A stretch of 64,000 bases of DNA from the NCBI RefSeq assembly GCF_014636275.1, contig NZ_BMEB01000001.1:124001-188000 (forward strand), read 5' to 3'. Of this stretch, positions 21,162 through 30,244 are shown one piece after another. Position 1 is the first letter of the stretch. Every line of letters begins with the position of its first letter. Under the pieces are notes generated by a model. The model did not search any database, had not been told where the DNA came from, and worked only from the letters and a program-made list of their open reading frames with translations. A program made the translations under genes and the position numbers. This stretch comes from Cellulomonas carbonis (GTDB lineage: Bacteria > Actinomycetota > Actinomycetes > Actinomycetales > Cellulomonadaceae).

Positions 21162-21235
21162 GGGCCTGTAGCTCAGTTGGTCAGAGCGCCGCGCTTACAC
21201 CGCGGAGGTCGTCGGTTCGAGACCGGCCGGGCCCA
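21162..21235 (+). tRNA. tRNA-Val (TAC)
   Basis: A full 74-nt cloverleaf: acceptor GGGCCTG with CGGGCCC (one T-G pair), D arm TAGCTCAGTTGGTCAGAGC, anticodon arm CCGCGCTTACACCGCGG with anticodon TAC, and T arm containing GGTTCGAGACC. Discriminator A is followed by CC but the encoded tail is not CCA. It is 15 bp downstream of ahpE. Confidence 0.95.
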
Positions 21236-21267
21236 CCCCGACGCGCCACCCCGGGTACCGTCCCAGG

Positions 21268-22497
21268 GTGACCAGCGCTGACCCCACCCTCGCGGACGTC
21301 GTCGCCCTCCTCGACCGGCGCCACCCGCCCGGCACGGCCGAGGCCTGGGACGCCGTCGGGACGGTCTGCGGGGACCCGGACCAGCCGGTCCGCAAGGTGC
21401 TCCTGGCGGTCGACCCGACCCTCGCGGTGGTCGACGAGGCGGTCGCCTGGGGTGCCGACCTGCTCCTGACCCACCACCCGCTCCTGCTGCGCGCCGTCCA
21501 CTCGGTCGCGGCGACGACCTTCAAGGGCGCGGTCGTGCACCGGCTGACCCGGGCGGGCTGCGCGCTGCACGTCGCGCACACGAACGCGGACGCGGCCGTC
21601 GGCGGCGTCGCCGACGCGCTCGCGGAGGCGATCGGGCTCGTCGACCTCGAGCCGCTCGTCCCGGTCCTCGCCGAGCCGCTCGACAAGCACGTGGTCCTCG
21701 TCCCCGCCGACCACGCCGAGGCGCTCGTCGACGCGCTCGCGCAGGCCGGAGCGGGTGAGCTCGGCGAGTACTCGCGGTGCGCGTGGACGACGACGGGCAC
21801 GGGGACGTTCGTGCCGGGTCAGAGAGCACGGCCGGCGGTCGGGAGCCCGGGACACCGCGAGGTGGTGACCGAGGCGCGCGTCGAGATGGTCGCGCCGCGT
21901 CGCCTCCGTGCCCGCGTCGTCGACGCGGTCCGACGCGCGCACCCCTACGAGGAGCCCGCGTTCGACGTGCTCGAGCCGGCGGCGCTGCCGGGCGGCACGG
22001 GGATCGGCCGGGTCGGGACCCTGCCGGGCGGGCTGACGCTCGAGGAGCTCGGGCGCCGCGTCGCGGCGTCGACGCCGGCGACCGAGCAGGGTGTGCGGCT
22101 CGCCGGCCGGCTCGACGCCGTGGTGCGCCGTGTCGCCGTCGTCGGCGGCTCGGGGGACTCGCTGTTCGACGCGGTCCGCGCGAGCGGTGCGGACGCGTAC
22201 GTGACCGCCGACCTGCGGCACCACCCCGCGTCCGAGCTGCGCGAGCGTGCCGGGTTCGAGGCGGTCAGGGCCGGACGTCCCGCCGACGACGGGCGGCCCT
22301 TCCTCGTCGACGTCGCCCACTCGGCGAGCGAGTGGGTGTGGCTCCCGCGCGCCGCCGAGCAGCTCGTGCGCGACGTGGAGGACACGTGGCCGGGCACTAC
22401 GGTGGAGACCCGCGTGAGCACGCTGCGCACGGACCCCTGGACGGCGCGGATCGGCTCGCCGCAGGACACGATCACCACCGGAGGAACCCGCCCGTGA
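21268..22497 (+). CDS. Nif3-like dinuclear metal-centre protein
   Basis: A 409-residue member of the NIF3/YbgI family, which forms hexamers with a dinuclear metal site. The His ligands are in LLLTHHPLLL, the Asp side in HTNADAAVGGVADAL, and the C-terminal His/Glu in DVAHSASEW. An inserted domain of about 120 residues in the middle (about 140-270) is as in the long actinobacterial form. GTG at 21268 follows TACCGT (21256-21261) by six nt, so it is probably leaderless. First of a three-gene operon with the zinc-ribbon and RNase H genes. Precise substrate unknown. Confidence 0.9.
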   Translation: MTSADPTLADVVALLDRRHPPGTAEAWDAVGTVCGDPDQPVRKVLLAVDPTLAVVDEAVAWGADLLLTHHPLLLRAVHSVAATTFKGAVVHRLTRAGCALHVAHTNADAAVGGVADALAEAIGLVDLEPLVPVLAEPLDKHVVLVPADHAEALVDALAQAGAGELGEYSRCAWTTTGTGTFVPGQRARPAVGSPGHREVVTEARVEMVAPRRLRARVVDAVRRAHPYEEPAFDVLEPAALPGGTGIGRVGTLPGGLTLEELGRRVAASTPATEQGVRLAGRLDAVVRRVAVVGGSGDSLFDAVRASGADAYVTADLRHHPASELRERAGFEAVRAGRPADDGRPFLVDVAHSASEWVWLPRAAEQLVRDVEDTWPGTTVETRVSTLRTDPWTARIGSPQDTITTGGTRP

Positions 22498-23234
22498 CAA
22501 CAGCCCCCGTCGCCGACCAGCTGAGGCTCCTGGAGGTCCAGGCGCTCGACACGCGGGCCGCGCAGCTCGCGCACGCGCGGTCGAGCCACCCGGTGCACGC
22601 CGCGCTCACCGAGCTCGAGGGGCGGCTGGCCGACGTCGACGGCGCGTACGTGACGTCGCGGACGGCCCTCGGCGACCTGCGCCGAGAGCTCGCCAAGGCC
22701 GAGCAGGACGTCGAGCAGGTGCGCACGCGCGCCGAGCGTGACCGGACCCGGATGGAGTCCGGTGCGGCGAGCGTGAAGGACGTGCAGGCGCTCAGCAGCG
22801 AGCTCGAGGCGCTCGGACGTCGTCAGGCGGCGCTCGAGGAGGTCGAGCTCGAGCTCATGGAGCGCGTCGAGGCCCACGAGTCGGCGCTCGCGGAGCTGGG
22901 CAGCGCGCGTGACGGACTGCTCGCCGAGCAGGCGCGCCTGCGGGACGAGCTCGACGCGGCCGTGGCCGAGATCGACCGTCAGGCCGAGGCTCTCGGGGCC
23001 GAGCGCGAGCAGCGTGCGGACGGGATCGACGCGGCGCTCGTCGCGCTCTACGACCGGCTCCGGGCCCAGCTCGGCGGCCTCGCCGTGGCGCCGCTGCGCG
23101 GTCGGCGGTGCGAGGGCTGCCGCCTCGAGCTCAACCCGTCGGACCTCGCGCGGATCTCCGCGGCACCGGCCGAGCAGGTGGTCCGGTGCGAGGAGTGCGG
23201 ACGCATCCTCGTCCGGGGCGTGGACGCGGCGTGA
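22494..23234 (+). CDS. Coiled-coil zinc-ribbon protein
   Basis: The 246-residue protein has a long coiled coil (about residues 30-170, with heptads such as ALEEVELELMERVEAHESAL) and a C-terminal C4 zinc ribbon: CEGCRLEL and CEECGRILV. Orthologues lie between Nif3 and RNase H/phosphatase genes in many actinobacteria. GTG at 22494 overlaps the Nif3 stop, with GGAGGAAC just upstream. It probably binds a nucleic acid or partner protein through the ribbon; no enzyme activity is visible. Confidence 0.88.
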   Translation: MTTAPVADQLRLLEVQALDTRAAQLAHARSSHPVHAALTELEGRLADVDGAYVTSRTALGDLRRELAKAEQDVEQVRTRAERDRTRMESGAASVKDVQALSSELEALGRRQAALEEVELELMERVEAHESALAELGSARDGLLAEQARLRDELDAAVAEIDRQAEALGAEREQRADGIDAALVALYDRLRAQLGGLAVAPLRGRRCEGCRLELNPSDLARISAAPAEQVVRCEECGRILVRGVDAA

Positions 23235-24451
23235 GCCGACGGCTCGTCGTCGAGGCCGACGGGGGCTCGCGCGGGAACCCGGGCCCGGCCGGGTTCGGCG
23301 CACGCGTCGTGGACGCGGACACCGGTGAGCTCCTGGCCGAGCGGGGCGGGTTCCTCGGCGTCGCCACCAACAACGTCGCCGAGTACCGCGGGCTCGTCGC
23401 GGGGCTCGAGGCGGCGCGCGCGATCGACCCCGCGGCGGACGTCGAGGTCCGCATGGACTCGCGGCTCGTGGTCGAGCAGATGAGCGGGCGATGGCAGGTG
23501 AAGCACGAGGACATGCGGCGCCTCGCCGCCCGCGCACGGGAGGCGCTGCCCTCGGGGACCGTCACCTGGACGTGGGTCGCGCGCGCGGAGAACGCCGCAG
23601 CGGACCGCATCGCCAACGAGGCGATGGACACGCGGACCGAGGTCGTCCGGGACCACGCCGGCGGGGCAGGGTCGCCGCGACCGGAGGACGTCCCCGCGAC
23701 CGCGGACGAGGCAGAGGCCGCCGAGCCGGACGACGCGCCGCGTCCGGAGGGCCTGCGCGCGCGCCGGCCCTCGGGCTCGGCCATGCGCTTCGACGACGTC
23801 GAGCCGGTCACCGTGGTCCTCGTGCGTCACGGCGAGACGGCGCTCACCCGCACGAGGGCGCTGTCCGGCTCCTCCGAGCCCGGTCCCTCGCTGACCTCGA
23901 CGGGCCGGGTCGAGGCGGCGCGCGCCGCCGACGTCGTGCACCGCGTCGGGCGCGCCGTCTGGCCTGACCTGCCGTACCCGACCTCGGTCGTCGCGTCGCC
24001 GATGGTGCGCACGCAGGAGACCGCCGCGGCGATCGGTCGACGCGTCGGCGCACTGGTCGACGTCGACCCGCAGTTCGCCGAGGTCGACTTCGGCCGGTGG
24101 CAGGGCCTGACCCCCGACGAGGTCGAGGAAGGCTGGCCGGGAGAGCTGCGGCGGTGGTACGAGGACCCGACCGTGCGCGCACCCGACGGCGAGTCCATGG
24201 TCGACGTCGGTGCGCGCGTCGAGGCGGGCCTCGCGGCGCTGCTCGCGGGCGGGACGGGACGGACCGTCGTCGTCGTGAGCCACGTCATGGCGATCCGCGC
24301 CGCGGTGGGCGTGTCGCTCGCGATGCCGCCGCGCGCGTGGGGCTCGACCCGCGTCCCCGCGGCGTCCGTGACCGTGCTGCGGTGGTGGCCGGACGGTGCG
24401 CGCGAGGCCGTCGTCGTCGGCATGCCGACCGACGTGCGGACCGGGCCCTAG
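23231..24451 (+). CDS. Bifunctional RNase HI / histidine phosphatase
   Basis: A two-domain protein of 406 residues. The N-terminal RNase HI domain (residues 1-135) has the catalytic Asp10 in EADGGSRGNPGPAG, Glu51 in NNVAEYRG and Asp76 in RMDSRLV, with a final Asp in AADRIANEAMD. A linker rich in Glu/Ala follows (about 140-185). The C-terminal domain (about 190-400) is a phosphoglycerate-mutase-like phosphatase with VLVRHGETALTRT. This fusion is typical of actinobacteria. It degrades RNA in RNA/DNA hybrids; the phosphatase substrate is uncertain (CobC-like enzymes act on alpha-ribazole phosphate). Last gene of the operon. Confidence 0.93.
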   Translation: MSRRLVVEADGGSRGNPGPAGFGARVVDADTGELLAERGGFLGVATNNVAEYRGLVAGLEAARAIDPAADVEVRMDSRLVVEQMSGRWQVKHEDMRRLAARAREALPSGTVTWTWVARAENAAADRIANEAMDTRTEVVRDHAGGAGSPRPEDVPATADEAEAAEPDDAPRPEGLRARRPSGSAMRFDDVEPVTVVLVRHGETALTRTRALSGSSEPGPSLTSTGRVEAARAADVVHRVGRAVWPDLPYPTSVVASPMVRTQETAAAIGRRVGALVDVDPQFAEVDFGRWQGLTPDEVEEGWPGELRRWYEDPTVRAPDGESMVDVGARVEAGLAALLAGGTGRTVVVVSHVMAIRAAVGVSLAMPPRAWGSTRVPAASVTVLRWWPDGAREAVVVGMPTDVRTGP

Positions 24452-25275
24452 GCGACCACGAGCGACAGCACCGCGGAGCTGCCGGTGCCGCGACGCGGCG
24501 TCGACAGCTCGGCCGTCACGAGCTCGTTCGTCATGAGGCCCGGTGCGGTGCAGCCGATCGGGCCGGTCCCGACCAGCTCGAGCGTCGCGTCGAGCAGCTC
24601 CGCCGGCGAGCCGGGGACGCCGCCTGGCCGGGTCAGCAGGTGCCGCGTCAGGGCGCCGCGGCTCTGCTTGGCCCAGTGGGACACGACGACGCGTCTGCCC
24701 TCGACCTGCCGCAGCACCTTGACGACGACGTGCCCGGCGGCGCTCGGGGGCGGCGTCCAGGCGGCGGCGTACGCGGCCGAGCGGCAGTCGACGACGAGCC
24801 GCCCCTCCGCCTCGGGGTCGAGCACCGCGGCGAGGTGCGGGCGCCACGACGCGGCGAGCGGGCCCACGCCGGGCAGGTCCGTGCCCATCGAGAGGCGGTA
24901 GGCGGGGACCGGGTCACCCGGGTGGACCACGCCCAGCAGGGCCGAGACCGTCCGCACGGTGCGCTCGGCGAGCGCGGCGGCGGGCCCGTCCAGCGAGGAG
25001 AGGCCTGCGGCGGCGTAGAGGACGCCCGTATACACCTCGCGCGCCGGCGCCGTCGGCGCGTGCTCGAGGTCGACGTTGTGGCGCACCTCGGTCGCGAGGG
25101 ACCGGCCCGCGCCCAGGACCTCGAGCGCGTCGTCGCGGGCGCTGACCTCGACGAGCGCTGCGAGGACGGCACGGCGGTGCCCGGTGAGAGCGGGGGAGGA
25201 GAGCCGGTCGAGGTCGAGCGGACGCCCCGCCTCGGGACGGGCCTTGCCCTCGGACGGCGGGAGGAGCACGAGCAC
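24448..25275 (-). CDS. yaaA: YaaA-type peroxide stress protein
   Basis: The 275-residue protein begins MLVLLPPSEGKARPEAG and contains YTGVLYAAAGLSSL and VVVSHWAKQSRGALTRHL, all diagnostic of the YaaA/DUF328 family. In E. coli YaaA lowers free iron and limits Fenton damage during peroxide stress. GTG at 25275 is six nt after a TACCCT box (25287-25282), suggesting leaderless mRNA. It overlaps the RNase H gene tail to tail by 4 bp through a shared CTAG. Confidence 0.9.
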   Translation of the reverse strand: MLVLLPPSEGKARPEAGRPLDLDRLSSPALTGHRRAVLAALVEVSARDDALEVLGAGRSLATEVRHNVDLEHAPTAPAREVYTGVLYAAAGLSSLDGPAAALAERTVRTVSALLGVVHPGDPVPAYRLSMGTDLPGVGPLAASWRPHLAAVLDPEAEGRLVVDCRSAAYAAAWTPPPSAAGHVVVKVLRQVEGRRVVVSHWAKQSRGALTRHLLTRPGGVPGSPAELLDATLELVGTGPIGCTAPGLMTNELVTAELSTPRRGTGSSAVLSLVVA

Positions 25276-25378
25276 CGGGACAGGGTAGTCGTGCGGCGGT
25301 GACCGCCCGTCCGGTCGCTACGGTTGCGGCGCGGACGTGCCCCGCGCACGCGGGGCGGCGGTGACGGGAGGAGCGCTC

Positions 25379-25765
25379 GTGGCGCAGGTCAAGGTGTACG
25401 GACGCCGGTCGGTGTGGGCCGGGCGGCTCACGGAGGTGTCCGACGCCGTGCACGCCGCGGTCGTCGGTGCCTGGGAGATCCCCGAGCCCAAGCGGTTCCA
25501 CCGCTTCCTGCTCCTGGAGGACGACGAGCTCGTCGCGCCCGGACGTGGGCCGGCGTACCTCCTCGTCGAGGTCGTGTGCTTCACCGGGCGCAGCCCCGAG
25601 GCGGTCCGCAGGCTGCTGCGAGCACTCATGGACGGCGTCGCGCCGGCGCTCGGCCTCGGCGTCGACGACCTCGAGGTGGTCGTGGTCGAGGTGCCGCCGA
25701 GCCGCTGGGGGATCCGCGGGCGGACCGGGGACGAGCTCGAGCTCGACTACCGCGTCGACGTCTGA
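25379..25765 (+). CDS. Tautomerase-superfamily protein (128 aa)
   Basis: The 128-residue protein matches the long tautomerase_2 type: an early basic strand (VAQVKVYGRRSVW), a KRFHRFLLLEDDELVAP loop, and the later LLVEVVCFTGRSPEAVRRLL helix. In this family Pro1 can be the catalytic base, but here the residue after the start is Ala, so the mechanism is unclear. GGGAGGAG precedes the GTG at 25379. It stands alone in front of rnpB. Substrate unknown. Confidence 0.75.
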   Translation: MAQVKVYGRRSVWAGRLTEVSDAVHAAVVGAWEIPEPKRFHRFLLLEDDELVAPGRGPAYLLVEVVCFTGRSPEAVRRLLRALMDGVAPALGLGVDDLEVVVVEVPPSRWGIRGRTGDELELDYRVDV

Positions 25766-25820
25766 GCCGGGTCCGGGCCTGTCGCCCCGTCCGCGGGGCA
25801 CCGGGCTAGGCTGTCCCCGC

Positions 25821-26203
25821 GGATGAGTCGGCCAGGCGGTCGCGTCGAGGGCAACCTCGCCGAGGAACGTCCGGGCTCCGCAGAGCAGGGTGGTGGGTAA
25901 CGCCCACCCGGGGTGACCCGCGGGACAGTGCCACAGAGAGAAGACCGCCACGGTCGTCCTCGGACGGCCGCGGTAAGGGTGAAAGGGTGGTGTAAGAGAC
26001 CACCAGCGCACCGGGTGACCGGTGCGGCTAGGTAAACCCCACCTGGAGCAAGGTCGGACAGGGAGCGTTCGAGGGCTGCTCGCCCGAGCTCCCGGGTAGA
26101 CCGCTGGAGGCGTGCGGCAACGTACGTCGTAGAGGGATGGCCGCCACCCGTGCGCGGGTGACCGCGCACGGGGACAGAACCCGGCGTACCGGCCGACTCA
26201 TCC
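25821..26203 (+). ncRNA. rnpB: RNase P RNA (type A)
   Basis: The 383-nt region carries the hallmarks of bacterial RNase P RNA. The ends pair (GGATGAGTCGGCC with GGCCGACTCATCC); P4 elements are present (a GAGGAACGTCCGGGCTCC block near the 5' end and ACAGAACCCGGCGTACCGGCC near the 3' end); and GGTAAGGGTGAAAGGGTG and GCGGCTAGGTAAACCCC lie in between. A TAGGCT -10 box (25807-25812) is at the right distance. It matures the 5' ends of tRNAs, three of which are in the window. Open frames inside it are not genes. Confidence 0.97.
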
Positions 26204-26287
26204 GCCCTCCCGGACCGGCCGGTGCCGCGACGCGGCGCCACCGGCCGGCGCCTTCCGCGGGAGCGTGCGTCGCACCACGATGGGTCG

Positions 26288-26668
26288 ATGCACCGCAGTC
26301 GCGTCTCCACGCTCCTCGTCGACGTCCCCCAGGACGACGTCGGCCCCGCCCTGGCCTTCTGGTCGGCCGCGCTCGGTGTCACGCCGCGGCCCGTCCCCGG
26401 GGAGCCGCAGTACACCGACCTCCCCGAGGTCGTGCCCGGTCTCGTGGTGGCGGTGCAGTCCGTCGACGACGCGCCGCGGTACCACCTCGACATCGAGACG
26501 GACGACGTCGACGCGGAGACCGCGCGGCTCGTGGGGCACGGCGCCACCGAGATCGCGCGCTGGCTCGACTGCCGCACGCTCCGCGTCCCCGGCGGGCACC
26601 TCGTGTGCGTGATCCCGCTCCACTCCGACCCCGAGGCGTTCGGACGGGCGGCCCGCACCTGGTCGTGA
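26288..26668 (+). CDS. VOC (glyoxalase/bleomycin-resistance fold) family protein
   Basis: A 126-residue protein with the beta-alpha-beta-beta-beta pattern of the vicinal oxygen chelate fold: LLVDVPQDDVGPALAFWSAA at the start, a YHLDIETDDVDAETARLV block at the centre, and a closing GGHLVCVIPL strand. His in YHLDIE could be a metal ligand. The start at ATG 26288 gives the domain at residue 1; a longer frame upstream overlaps rnpB and is rejected. Substrate unknown; many relatives are uncharacterised dioxygenase-like proteins. Confidence 0.8.
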   Translation: MHRSRVSTLLVDVPQDDVGPALAFWSAALGVTPRPVPGEPQYTDLPEVVPGLVVAVQSVDDAPRYHLDIETDDVDAETARLVGHGATEIARWLDCRTLRVPGGHLVCVIPLHSDPEAFGRAARTWS

Positions 26669-26714
26669 GCGCGCACCTGGCCGTCGGCAGGGTGACGCAC
26701 GGCCTCCCGGTGCC

Positions 26715-26978
26715 TCAGCGGGCGAGCTCACGCGGCAGCGGCTCCGCGTGCGAGGCCGGCACCCACGCGTGCCACGCGTCGTGCCCGGCCACCTCCTGAC
26801 GCACGCACACGAAGCCCCGGGCGCGCGCCACGACGTCGACCTCGACGACCACCGCCGCGCCGCCGTAGGTGCGGCCGCGGACCAGCGCGCGCCGCGGCCG
26901 GGGGAGCATCACGCTCGGACGCGGGTCGCCGTGCGTCACGAGCCAGGCGGTGAAGTCGGGGTGCGGGCCTCGGTCCAT
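26715..26978 (-). CDS. Hypothetical protein (87 aa)
   Basis: A small soluble protein with a repeated Arg/Pro-rich first half and a VVVEVDVVARARGFVCVRQE strand pair, ending with WHAWVPASHAEPL. I do not recognise a domain. ATG at 26978 follows CACAGT (26990-26985) by six nt, the same arrangement as other leaderless genes here, which supports the start. Isolated between the VOC gene and the GGDEF-EAL gene. Confidence 0.6.
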   Translation of the reverse strand: MDRGPHPDFTAWLVTHGDPRPSVMLPRPRRALVRGRTYGGAAVVVEVDVVARARGFVCVRQEVAGHDAWHAWVPASHAEPLPRELAR

Positions 26979-27080
26979 GAGGTCACTGTGCCGACGACCA
27001 CCGACGTCGGTGCTCCGGGGCGGCGCGCTGACGCCGGTGCCACGGGTCTGCGCGCCGACGCCGGGCGCCCCACGCCCGCG

Positions 27081-29861
27081 TCAGGGCTCGAGCGCCGCCG
27101 GGCGACCCCACAGGTACCCCTGCGCGGTCGGGCACCCACAGGCGCTGAGGCGCCGCGCGATCTCGGTGGTCTCCACACCCTCGGCGACGACGGCGAGCGA
27201 CATCGCGCGCGCCATCGCCACGACGCCCTCGACGACAGCACGGCTGCGGGCGTCGTCGGACATCGCCGAGACGAAGCTCCGGTCGATCTTCACCTCGTCG
27301 ATCGGCAGCACGGTGAGCTGGGTGAGCGACGAGTACCCCGTCCCGAAGTCGTCGACCGCGAGACGGACACCCAGGCCGCGCACACGCTCCAGCTCCTCCA
27401 CGAGCGAGTCCCGGATGGTCAGCAGGTGGCTCTCGGTCAGCTCGAGGACGGCCCGGTCAGGCGGCATCCCGGTGCGCTGCAGCGCGTGCTCGACGACCGC
27501 GGCGAACCCGCCGTCGCGCAGCTGGGACGCGCTGACGTTGACGTTGACGGACACGTGCTCGCCGTGCAGCTGCGCGATGCGCGGCCACTGCGCGAAGGCC
27601 TCCCCGAGGGCCCACTCGCCGAGCTCGGGCATCAGGCCGGCCGCCTCGGCCGCGTCGATCCACTCGCCGGGCAGCAGCAGCCCCCGTGCAGGGTGCGCCC
27701 AGCGCAGGAGCGCCTCGACGGCGCACACCCGGCCGGTCTCGATCTGGACGATGGGCTGGAAGTGGACGACGAACTGCTTCTCGTCGACGGCCCGCCGGAG
27801 CTCGGAGTCGAGCTGGAGGTCGAGGCGCACCCGGTCGAAGAGCGGGTCGCTGAAGAACGCCGTCCGACCGCGCCCGCCGAGCTTGGCCTCGTACATCGCC
27901 GTGTCGGCCTCGCGCAGGAGGTCCCCGGCGTCGGTCCCGGGTCGCGCGAGCGTCATCCCGATGCTCGCGCTGACCGGGATGGTCCGGCCCTCGAGCGTGA
28001 TCGGGCGGCAGACCTGGCGCAGGATGCGCGTCGCGAGCTCGGCGCCGACGTGCCGGTCCTCGACCAGCGGGCAGCACACGACGAACTCGTCGCCACCGAT
28101 GCGCGCGACCGTGTCCCCGGGCCGGACGGCCTCCACGAGGCGCGAGGCGACCTCGACGAGCACGGTGTCGCCCGCGGCGTGCCCGAGCGAGTCGTTGACC
28201 CGCTTGAAGTGGTCGAGGTCGAGGAAGAGGACGGCGACGGCGCGACCCGACCTCGGCGCAGCCGCGATCGCGTGGTCGATCCGCTCCTGCAGGAGCGTGC
28301 GGTTGGGCAGCCCCGTGAGCTGGTCGTGCAGCGCCTGGTGCGCAAGACGCTCCTCGAGGGCGGTCCGGTCGGTGACGTCGACCAGCTGGACCGTCGCGAC
28401 GCGCTCGGCGGACCCGGCGACGTGCTCACGCCCGACCAGGCCGGCGACCGCGAGGCACATGCGGTCCTCACCCGACCGCGTCCGGTGCGCGACCTCGCCC
28501 TCCCACACCTCGATGCGTCCCGCGGCGAGGTCGTCGAGGGCGCCGAGGAACCCCGCGTGCTCGTCCGGCCCGAGCAGCTCGGCCCACGTCCGGCCGGCGA
28601 GCGCCTCCCCGTCGTCGCCCGACCACCAGCGCTCCAGCGCGGGGTTCGCGTAGCGGATCGTGCCGCGGGAACCCTCCTCGAGCGACAGGAGCGCGTTGGG
28701 CACGACGGCCCGCTGGAGGGTGCGCTCGAGGGCGTCGCCGCGGCGGTCCGACGCCTCGAGCGCGAGGCGTCGCTGCTCGACCTCGAGGCTCAGGGCGAGT
28801 CCGACCAGCCCGGTGACGGCGATGAACGCCTGCACGACGACGGTGCGGGTGGTGACCGGCGCGACCTCCGCGAACGGGCCGGCGCCGCCCAGCGTCGCGA
28901 CGACGCCCACCGCGCCCGCCACGAGGCCGTACGTCGCCGTCCACGCCGGCCCCAGCCGCCAGCCCACGAGCACGGTCACCGGGAGCGTGAGGAACGCGAA
29001 CGCGTCGTCGGGCCGCGTCGAGTCGACGATCACGTGGACGGCCAGCGCGAACGACAGGACGAGGGCGATCTCGCCGCGGCTCCTCGCGTGGCGCAGGACG
29101 CCCGCGCGGCGGTCCGCGCGGTGCGCGCGCCACGCGAGCACGAAGGCCATGACGACGGCGGTGCTCGCCGTGAACCGGGGGATCCACAGGCCGATGATCG
29201 AGAGGGCGCCGGGGAGGTCGTTCGGCCCGATGAGCGCGAGGATGAGCGGCGTCCCGGCGAGCGACCCCGCGAGGCTCCCCGCGCCCAGGGCCAGCAGCCC
29301 CCGTGCGTCGCGCAGCGAGTCGGGCGTGTGCGGTGCGAGCCGCAGGAAGAGGCCCCCGCCGACGACGGCGTGCGCGACGTTCGCGAGCGCGAACGCGAGC
29401 GACGTGATGGCCGACGCGCCCGTCGTGACGTTCGCGAGGAACGCCATGACGAGGAGGGTCGGCATCGCGACCCGGTAGCGCTGCTCACGGGGCGTGAGCA
29501 CGAACCACAGGAGGGCGACGCCCGCCGCCGGCCACACGAACGCGACGGGGGGCGACGGCAGTCGTGTGATGCCGCCGAGCACACCCGCGAGCAGGTAGAC
29601 GGCCGACCAGGCGGCCGTGGCAGCCCACGGGAACTCACCTGGCGGCCGTCCCGCGTCCCTCTGTGCCGTCTCCCGCAGTGCCGGCACCCCGGCGGCAGGG
29701 GTGTGCGGCTCGCGGTCGAGCGGGACGCGGGCGGGCGTGGCCCGACGGGCCCGGGCCGTGTCGGGATGCACCGGCTGTCCCGGTGGACGTCGGGCGCGTG
29801 CCGTTCCCTCGTCCACGGACGGCACCCCCTGTCCACCGGGTCCGGACGATGTCCCTCCCAC
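27081..29861 (-). CDS. MASE1-PAS-GGDEF-EAL cyclic-di-GMP enzyme
   Basis: A 926-residue integral membrane signalling protein. Residues about 75-320 hold 8-10 hydrophobic helices of MASE1 type. A PAS-like region follows (about 355-480). The GGDEF domain carries RIGGDEFVVC at about residue 587 with an upstream RPGD inhibitory-site motif. The EAL domain carries AVEALLRW at about 715, plus NVSASQL, LELTES, VDDFGTGYSSL and VVAEGVET. Both synthesis and breakdown of c-di-GMP are therefore possible. The GTG start at 29861 leads to a Pro/Arg-rich extension of about 70 residues, so the start is uncertain. Confidence 0.9.
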   Translation of the reverse strand: MGGTSSGPGGQGVPSVDEGTARARRPPGQPVHPDTARARRATPARVPLDREPHTPAAGVPALRETAQRDAGRPPGEFPWAATAAWSAVYLLAGVLGGITRLPSPPVAFVWPAAGVALLWFVLTPREQRYRVAMPTLLVMAFLANVTTGASAITSLAFALANVAHAVVGGGLFLRLAPHTPDSLRDARGLLALGAGSLAGSLAGTPLILALIGPNDLPGALSIIGLWIPRFTASTAVVMAFVLAWRAHRADRRAGVLRHARSRGEIALVLSFALAVHVIVDSTRPDDAFAFLTLPVTVLVGWRLGPAWTATYGLVAGAVGVVATLGGAGPFAEVAPVTTRTVVVQAFIAVTGLVGLALSLEVEQRRLALEASDRRGDALERTLQRAVVPNALLSLEEGSRGTIRYANPALERWWSGDDGEALAGRTWAELLGPDEHAGFLGALDDLAAGRIEVWEGEVAHRTRSGEDRMCLAVAGLVGREHVAGSAERVATVQLVDVTDRTALEERLAHQALHDQLTGLPNRTLLQERIDHAIAAAPRSGRAVAVLFLDLDHFKRVNDSLGHAAGDTVLVEVASRLVEAVRPGDTVARIGGDEFVVCCPLVEDRHVGAELATRILRQVCRPITLEGRTIPVSASIGMTLARPGTDAGDLLREADTAMYEAKLGGRGRTAFFSDPLFDRVRLDLQLDSELRRAVDEKQFVVHFQPIVQIETGRVCAVEALLRWAHPARGLLLPGEWIDAAEAAGLMPELGEWALGEAFAQWPRIAQLHGEHVSVNVNVSASQLRDGGFAAVVEHALQRTGMPPDRAVLELTESHLLTIRDSLVEELERVRGLGVRLAVDDFGTGYSSLTQLTVLPIDEVKIDRSFVSAMSDDARSRAVVEGVVAMARAMSLAVVAEGVETTEIARRLSACGCPTAQGYLWGRPAALEP

Positions 29862-29878
29862 GGATGCGTCCCTACGCG

Positions 29879-30052
29879 TCAGCTCGTCGTCGTCCCCGTG
29901 TCCTGGTCCGGGACCCGGTCGTCGTCCTGGGCCGCGGGGGAGTACTTCGCCGGCTGCTGGCCCTGGCCGCTGACCTCGGGGTCGGGGTCGACCGCGAGGG
30001 TCGGCAGGTCCGGCTGCTTGGGGTCGAAGCTGTCGGGCAGGCTCTCGCTCAT
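29879..30052 (-). CDS. Small hypothetical acidic protein (57 aa)
   Basis: A 57-residue, acidic, Pro/Asp/Gln-rich protein (MSESLPDSFDPKQPDLPT at the start, ending DQDTGTTTS), probably disordered. ATG at 30052 follows a CACGGT -10-like box by six nt. It stands 17 bp upstream of the GGDEF-EAL gene on the same strand, so it may be the first gene of that transcript. No function is visible; it could also be a non-functional frame. Confidence 0.5.
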   Translation of the reverse strand: MSESLPDSFDPKQPDLPTLAVDPDPEVSGQGQQPAKYSPAAQDDDRVPDQDTGTTTS

Positions 30053-30244
30053 CCGTTCACCGTGGCACCGTGGTCGCGCGGTCGCATCCCGAGAGGGCGC
30101 CCTCGCGCACGCTTCACCCGCCCTCGCCTCCCCGGGCCGACCGCGGTCCGGGGTCGGGCGACCGCCGGGCGGCCGGGCCGCCCCGTCGCTAGCGTGGCTC
30201 TGCGCGCCGTCACGCGACGCGGCCCGCACCGCGAGGGAGGCACC

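Noticed and set aside
25806..26205. Several short frames inside the RNase P RNA gene
   Set aside because: The region folds as RNase P RNA with paired ends. The frames have no domain and no ribosome-binding site.
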